Shown here piece after piece: positions 60,685 to 64,000 of a DNA stretch of 64,000 nt. Position numbers and translations under genes: made by a program. Origin of the DNA: Konateibacter massiliensis (lineage in GTDB: Bacteria > Bacillota > Clostridia > Lachnospirales > Lachnospiraceae); NCBI RefSeq assembly GCF_900184995.1, contig NZ_LT860099.1, positions 1,703,931-1,767,930 on the forward strand, written 5' to 3'. Each line of letters begins with the position of its first letter. Position 1 is the stretch's first letter. Under the pieces are notes generated by a model. It was not told where the DNA came from. It saw nothing but the letters and a program-made list of their open reading frames with translations, and ran no database searches.

Positions 60685-62154
60685 CTACTTCAAAACATCA
60701 AACAGTCCCTTCACCGTAGGATAAATCTGTTTGAATTTATGATACTTCTCGTCATACTTTGAGACAAGCTCCGGTGTCGGCTCAATCGTATCGACTACCT
60801 TTACGATTTTTTCTGCCGCTTCCTCCACAGAAGCATATTCTTTGTTTGCCACTGCCGCAAGCATGGCACTTCCGAGTGCAGGTCCTTCTTCGCTCTCAAT
60901 GACATCTACCTTGAGATTTAGCACATTGGCAATGATTTTTTTCCAGAGCGGACTTTTTGCACCGCCGCCGCAGATTTTTGTTCTCTCGATTTGAATGCCG
61001 AGTGACTTGGCAACCTCAAACGAATCGCGGATTGCAAAGGCAACACCTTCCAGTACCGCCTGCGTCATATCAGCTCTTGTCGTGTCCATCGTCATGCCGA
61101 TAAACGTTCCTCGCGCGTCCGGATTATTGTGCGGGGAGCGCTCTCCCATCAAGTACGGAAGGAAGTACACTTGATTTTCACCAAGCTTTGTAATCTCTGC
61201 CTGCTCCTTCGCATATTCCTTTGTCCCGATGATGCCGTCCATCCACCACTTGTTGCAGGACGCCGCACTCAGCATACAGCCCATCAGATGATAATTTCCG
61301 TCCGCATGGGCAAACGCATGCAATGCATTGTTTGCATCTACGCCAAAAGCCTTGCTGGAAATAAATATGGTTCCGGATGTTCCGAGTGAAATGTTACATC
61401 TTCCGTCGCCGACCGTTCCGGTTCCGACAGCCGCTGCCGCATTGTCACCTGCTCCGGCAACAATTTTACAGTTTTCCGGCAAGCCAAGCTCCTTTGCAAT
61501 TTCAGGCTTTAGGGTTCCTACCGCGTCATAGCTTTCAAAGAGCTTTGGCATTTGCTCCTCTGTAACGGAGCAGATTTCAAGCATTTCGTTCGACCAACAT
61601 TTATTTTTTACATCCATCAAAAGCATGCCGGAGGCATCTGAGTAATCACTGCAATGAACACCGGAAAGCATATACGCAATGTAATCCTTCGGAAGCATAA
61701 TTTTGCTTATTTTTTCAAAATTCTCCGGCTCATTTGCCTTCACCCACAGAAGCTTTGGTGCCGTAAAGCCCGCAAAGGCAATATTTGCCGTGTACGCGGA
61801 AAGCTTCTCTTTTCCAATCACTTCATTTAGGTAGTTCGTCTCTTTTCCTGTTCTTCCGTCATTCCAAAGAATTGCAGGGCGAATCACATTATCCTCACCG
61901 TCTAAAATCACAAGTCCATGCATCTGTCCGCCAAAGCTGATTCCAGCCACCTGACTTTTGTCAACCTGAGCTGTCAATTCCTTAATTCCCTCTGTAACAC
62001 CCTTCCACCAGTCTTCCGGCTTTTGCTCAGACCAGCCCGGGTTTGGAAAATAAAGAGGATATTCTTTTGATACCACATTTTTGATTGTTCCATCTGCTTC
62101 CATTAAGATAAGCTTAACTGCAGAGGTTCCTAAATCTACTCCGATATATAACAT
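60685..62154 (-). CDS. xylB: Xylulokinase (FGGY family)
   Basis: XylB phosphorylates D-xylulose to feed the pentose phosphate pathway. The 489-aa kinase has YIGVDLGTSAVKLILME (residues 3-19, phosphate loop), GISFGGQMHGLVILD near 71-85 (the xylulokinase-specific QMHG), ILWNDGRTGKE, GAGDNAAAAVGTG near 234-246, and KICGGGAKSPLWKKIIAN near 393-410. GGAGGT precedes the ATG. It follows the isomerase by nine bases in a XylR-type operon. Confidence 0.95.
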   Translation of the reverse strand: MLYIGVDLGTSAVKLILMEADGTIKNVVSKEYPLYFPNPGWSEQKPEDWWKGVTEGIKELTAQVDKSQVAGISFGGQMHGLVILDGEDNVIRPAILWNDGRTGKETNYLNEVIGKEKLSAYTANIAFAGFTAPKLLWVKANEPENFEKISKIMLPKDYIAYMLSGVHCSDYSDASGMLLMDVKNKCWSNEMLEICSVTEEQMPKLFESYDAVGTLKPEIAKELGLPENCKIVAGAGDNAAAAVGTGTVGDGRCNISLGTSGTIFISSKAFGVDANNALHAFAHADGNYHLMGCMLSAASCNKWWMDGIIGTKEYAKEQAEITKLGENQVYFLPYLMGERSPHNNPDARGTFIGMTMDTTRADMTQAVLEGVAFAIRDSFEVAKSLGIQIERTKICGGGAKSPLWKKIIANVLNLKVDVIESEEGPALGSAMLAAVANKEYASVEEAAEKIVKVVDTIEPTPELVSKYDEKYHKFKQIYPTVKGLFDVLK

Positions 62155-62163
62155 AGCTACCTC

Positions 62164-63636
62164 CTATGCGAATGGGTTTTCTGTTTTATAAAGCATCGTT
62201 TTTGGTTGATTAAAGCCGATTTCTTCTACCTCTACACCGATGTATTTGAATACCTCATACAGTGCCTTTCCGTAATGTCCGAAGGCAACAGCACCATGGT
62301 GAGGATAGTTTCCTTCAATCAATACGTGACGGTAAAATCTTCCCATTTCAGGAATTGCAAATACACCGATACCTCCGAAGGAACGGGTTGCAACCGGCAA
62401 TACCTCACCGTGGGCAATGTAGCCGCGAAGCTTTGCATCTGCAGTACTCTGCAATCTGAAAAAGGTGATTTCTCCCGGCATGATATCTCCCTCGAGCGTT
62501 CCCTGTGTCACTTCCTCCGGCAAACTTCTTGCCATGATAAGCTGATATTTCATAGAACAGAAAGATAATTTGCCCGAAGCTGTGTTTCCGCAGTGGAAGC
62601 CCATAAAAGTATCCTGTAAGGTGTAGTCGTATTTTCCTTTGATTTCTGAATTGTACATATCCTTTGGAACTGTGTTGTTGATATCAAGCAGAGTAACCGT
62701 ATCGTCCGATACCACTGTTCCGATAAACTCGCTTAGTGCACCGTAAATATCTACCTCACAGGATACCGGAATTCCCATAGCTGTCAGACGGCTGTTTACA
62801 TAACAAGGCACAAAACCAAACTGTGTCTGGAAAGCTGGCCAGCATTTTCCTGCAATCGCAACATAATCCCTGGAGCCTTTGTGTGCCTCCACCCAATCCA
62901 ATAAGGTAATCTCATACTGTGCAAGCTTTGGAAGAATTTCCGGCTTCATGTTGCCCTCGCCAAGCTCCTCCTCCATGCTCTTTACCACTGCCGGAATACG
63001 CTCATCCCCTGCGTGCTTGTTAAACGCTTCAAACAAGTCAAGCTCTGAGTTTTCCTCTATCTCAACGCCGAGGTTATATAACTGCTTAATCGGTGCGTTA
63101 CAGGCAAGGAAGTCCTGCGGACGTGGTCCGAAGCTGATGATTTTTAAGTTGTTCAGTCCGATTATTGCCTTTGCAATCGGCTCAAACTCCTCAATCATTT
63201 TTGCAACGTCCTCTGCGTCGCCCACCGGATATTCCGGTATGTATGCTTTGATATTTCTAAGCTTTAAGTTATAGCTGGCATTTAACATTCCGCAGTATGC
63301 ATCGCCACGCCCCTGAATCAAGTTGTCGCCTGTCTCTTCCGCTGCTGCCGCAAACATAACCGGTCCGTCAAAATACTTTGCCAAAAGAGTTTCGGGTGTC
63401 TCCGGTCCGAAGTTTCCGAGGTAAACAACAAGTGCATTACAGCCTGCTTCGTTCACATCCGCCAGCGCCTTTTTCATGTCCGTCTCACTCTCCACCACGA
63501 CTGGACATTCATAGATAATTCCCCTTTTGCCATACTCTGCTGCCACTGCCTTTCTTCTTCCCTCTGACAATGTCATCGGAAAACAGTCACGGCTTACTGC
63601 TACAATTCCCAATTTTAATTCCGGCATATTCTTCAT
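62164..63636 (-). CDS. L-fucose/L-arabinose isomerase-family sugar isomerase
   Basis: The 490-aa protein belongs to the FucI/AraA fold (COG2407-like), which converts aldoses to ketoses with Mn2+. The three metal ligands of FucI have clear counterparts: Glu294 in SCEVDIYG, Asp318 in LLDINN, and His348 in MGFHCGNT. It is far shorter than FucI (about 590 aa). It lies ahead of xylulokinase and behind a XylR operator, so its product may be D-xylulose. Substrates could be D-xylose, D-lyxose or another pentose; sequence alone cannot decide. AAAAGGAG precedes the ATG. Confidence 0.87.
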   Translation of the reverse strand: MKNMPELKLGIVAVSRDCFPMTLSEGRRKAVAAEYGKRGIIYECPVVVESETDMKKALADVNEAGCNALVVYLGNFGPETPETLLAKYFDGPVMFAAAAEETGDNLIQGRGDAYCGMLNASYNLKLRNIKAYIPEYPVGDAEDVAKMIEEFEPIAKAIIGLNNLKIISFGPRPQDFLACNAPIKQLYNLGVEIEENSELDLFEAFNKHAGDERIPAVVKSMEEELGEGNMKPEILPKLAQYEITLLDWVEAHKGSRDYVAIAGKCWPAFQTQFGFVPCYVNSRLTAMGIPVSCEVDIYGALSEFIGTVVSDDTVTLLDINNTVPKDMYNSEIKGKYDYTLQDTFMGFHCGNTASGKLSFCSMKYQLIMARSLPEEVTQGTLEGDIMPGEITFFRLQSTADAKLRGYIAHGEVLPVATRSFGGIGVFAIPEMGRFYRHVLIEGNYPHHGAVAFGHYGKALYEVFKYIGVEVEEIGFNQPKTMLYKTENPFA

Positions 63637-63679
63637 TTTTCCTTCTCCTTTTCGTGTGCGAAAACTTTATTCCTTGGTA

Positions 63680-63700
63680 TTAGTTTACTCACTAAACTAA
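63680..63700. promoter_or_regulatory. XylR-type operator between divergent promoters
   Basis: TTAGTTTA-CTCAC-TAAACTAA, a perfect 8+8 inverted repeat, matching the TTAGTTTG...CAAACTAA outer arms of Bacillus xyl operators. It overlaps the -35 of the xylR promoter and the start region of the isomerase promoter, so one site can control both. Confidence 0.85.
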
Positions 63701-63739
63701 TTGTGATATAATTATAATACGAAAGCGCTATACAGTCAA
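63684..63739. promoter_or_regulatory. Overlapping divergent promoters of the isomerase operon and xylR
   Basis: Minus strand: TTGACT (63739-63734), 17 bases, TATAAT (63716-63711) for the isomerase-xylB operon. Plus strand: TTTACT (63684-63689), 17 bases, TATAAT (63707-63712) for the regulator. The two -10 boxes overlap by two bases. The isomerase spacer contains CGAAAGCGCTATAC, a weak CcpA-like match. Confidence 0.75.
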
Positions 63740-63763
63740 GATATATAAGAAGGAGAACTCGAC

Positions 63764-64000
63764 ATGATAACAGGAAGTAAGGAACTAATCCGCGATATCA
63801 ACACCTCGCTGGTCACAAACTTAATTATAGAAAAAGGACCGATTTCGCGCGCCGCTATCGCAAAAGAACTGGGACTCACGAAGGCAACCATCTCTGCGAT
63901 TGTTCAGAATCTTTTGGAGCGTAAACTTGTGGAAGAAATCGGAACGGCAAATGTCACCTCGGGCCGAAAACCTGTGCTTTTGACCTTCTGCTATGACTGT
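63764..64000 (+). CDS. xylR: ROK-family XylR-type transcriptional regulator (partial)
   Basis: The frame starts at ATG 63764, eight bases after AAGGAG, and runs off the window after 79 residues. It is a winged HTH of the NagC/XylR type: IRDINTSLVTNLIIEKGPIS, RAAIAKELGLTKATISAIVQ, then GRKPVLLTF, which opens the ROK sugar-binding domain. The diagnostic start and the adjacent TTAGTTTA/TAAACTAA operator make a XylR function likely. It should repress the divergent isomerase-xylB operon until its pentose is present. Confidence 0.88.
   Translation, partial: MITGSKELIRDINTSLVTNLIIEKGPISRAAIAKELGLTKATISAIVQNLLERKLVEEIGTANVTSGRKPVLLTFCYDC

Overview
The window looks like chromosome from a low-GC, spore-forming Firmicute of the Lachnospiraceae type (Clostridium cluster XIVa). 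The evidence is gene content and order: rimP-nusA-ylxR-ylxQ-infB-rbfA-nrnA-truB-ribF, dgt-dnaG-rpoD, nusB-xseA-xseB-ispA-dxs-tlyA-nadK-argR-recN and spoIVB-spo0A, together with AT-rich intergenic DNA, strong AGGAGG ribosome sites and many carbohydrate genes. The genus cannot be fixed from the sequence alone. I see no phage, transposase, CRISPR array or plasmid gene. Most genes are on the minus strand.

Layout. 1-420: truncated membrane-anchored XRE regulator. 680-2594: nitroreductase-pyrB-pyrI. 2871-4375: small membrane protein and a secreted NlpC/P60 hydrolase. 4518-12684: rimP-to-ribF translation operon with its promoter and leader hairpin. 12834-12905: tRNA-Glu(CUC). 13074-21131: first starch locus (secreted CBM20 amylase, MalEFG-type ABC transporter, intracellular GH13 enzyme, divergent LacI regulator). 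21201-22950: MerR/GyrI-like regulator and a phosphotransferase. 23040-25708: amino-acid ABC transporter directly behind the RNase P RNA gene. 25763-33868: panE-like, nucleoside kinase, NIF3, trmK, rpoD, dnaG, dgt. 34067-35901: an unannotated 40-aa ORF with a strong promoter, and glgA. 36038-38391: spo0A and spoIVB. 38738-47472: recN back through nusB. 47698-51107: Asp23, SSB-like protein, typA. 51237-57047: second glucan locus (LacI, malQ, second MalEFG-type transporter). 57382-60591: chemoreceptor, TetR and a membrane protein. 60685-64000: xylulokinase, a FucI/AraA-type isomerase and a divergent XylR-type ROK regulator.

How the genes work together. The secreted amylase would cut starch outside the cell. 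The two transporters would import malto-oligosaccharides, which the GH13_20 enzyme and MalQ process inside, and glgA can store the product as glycogen. Each starch locus has its own LacI regulator and operator-like sites at its promoter. The last locus has a textbook XylR operator between divergent promoters, which places an unusual isomerase in a xylose-type regulon.

The least explained material is intergenic. A family of structured repeats (about 75-125 bp) occurs in several gaps. Its central stem varies in sequence but keeps its pairing, and it carries a conserved ACAyyTyC segment and a GTGCRCATAA segment. A second two-copy element (hairpin, ATCCCATTCGG, hairpin) follows the 3' ends of both spo0A and spoIVB. 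These repeats, the 40-aa ORF, the tandem 12-bp operators at the second glucan locus and the TetR/membrane-protein pair are the best leads for something undescribed. No complete new multi-gene system is evident.
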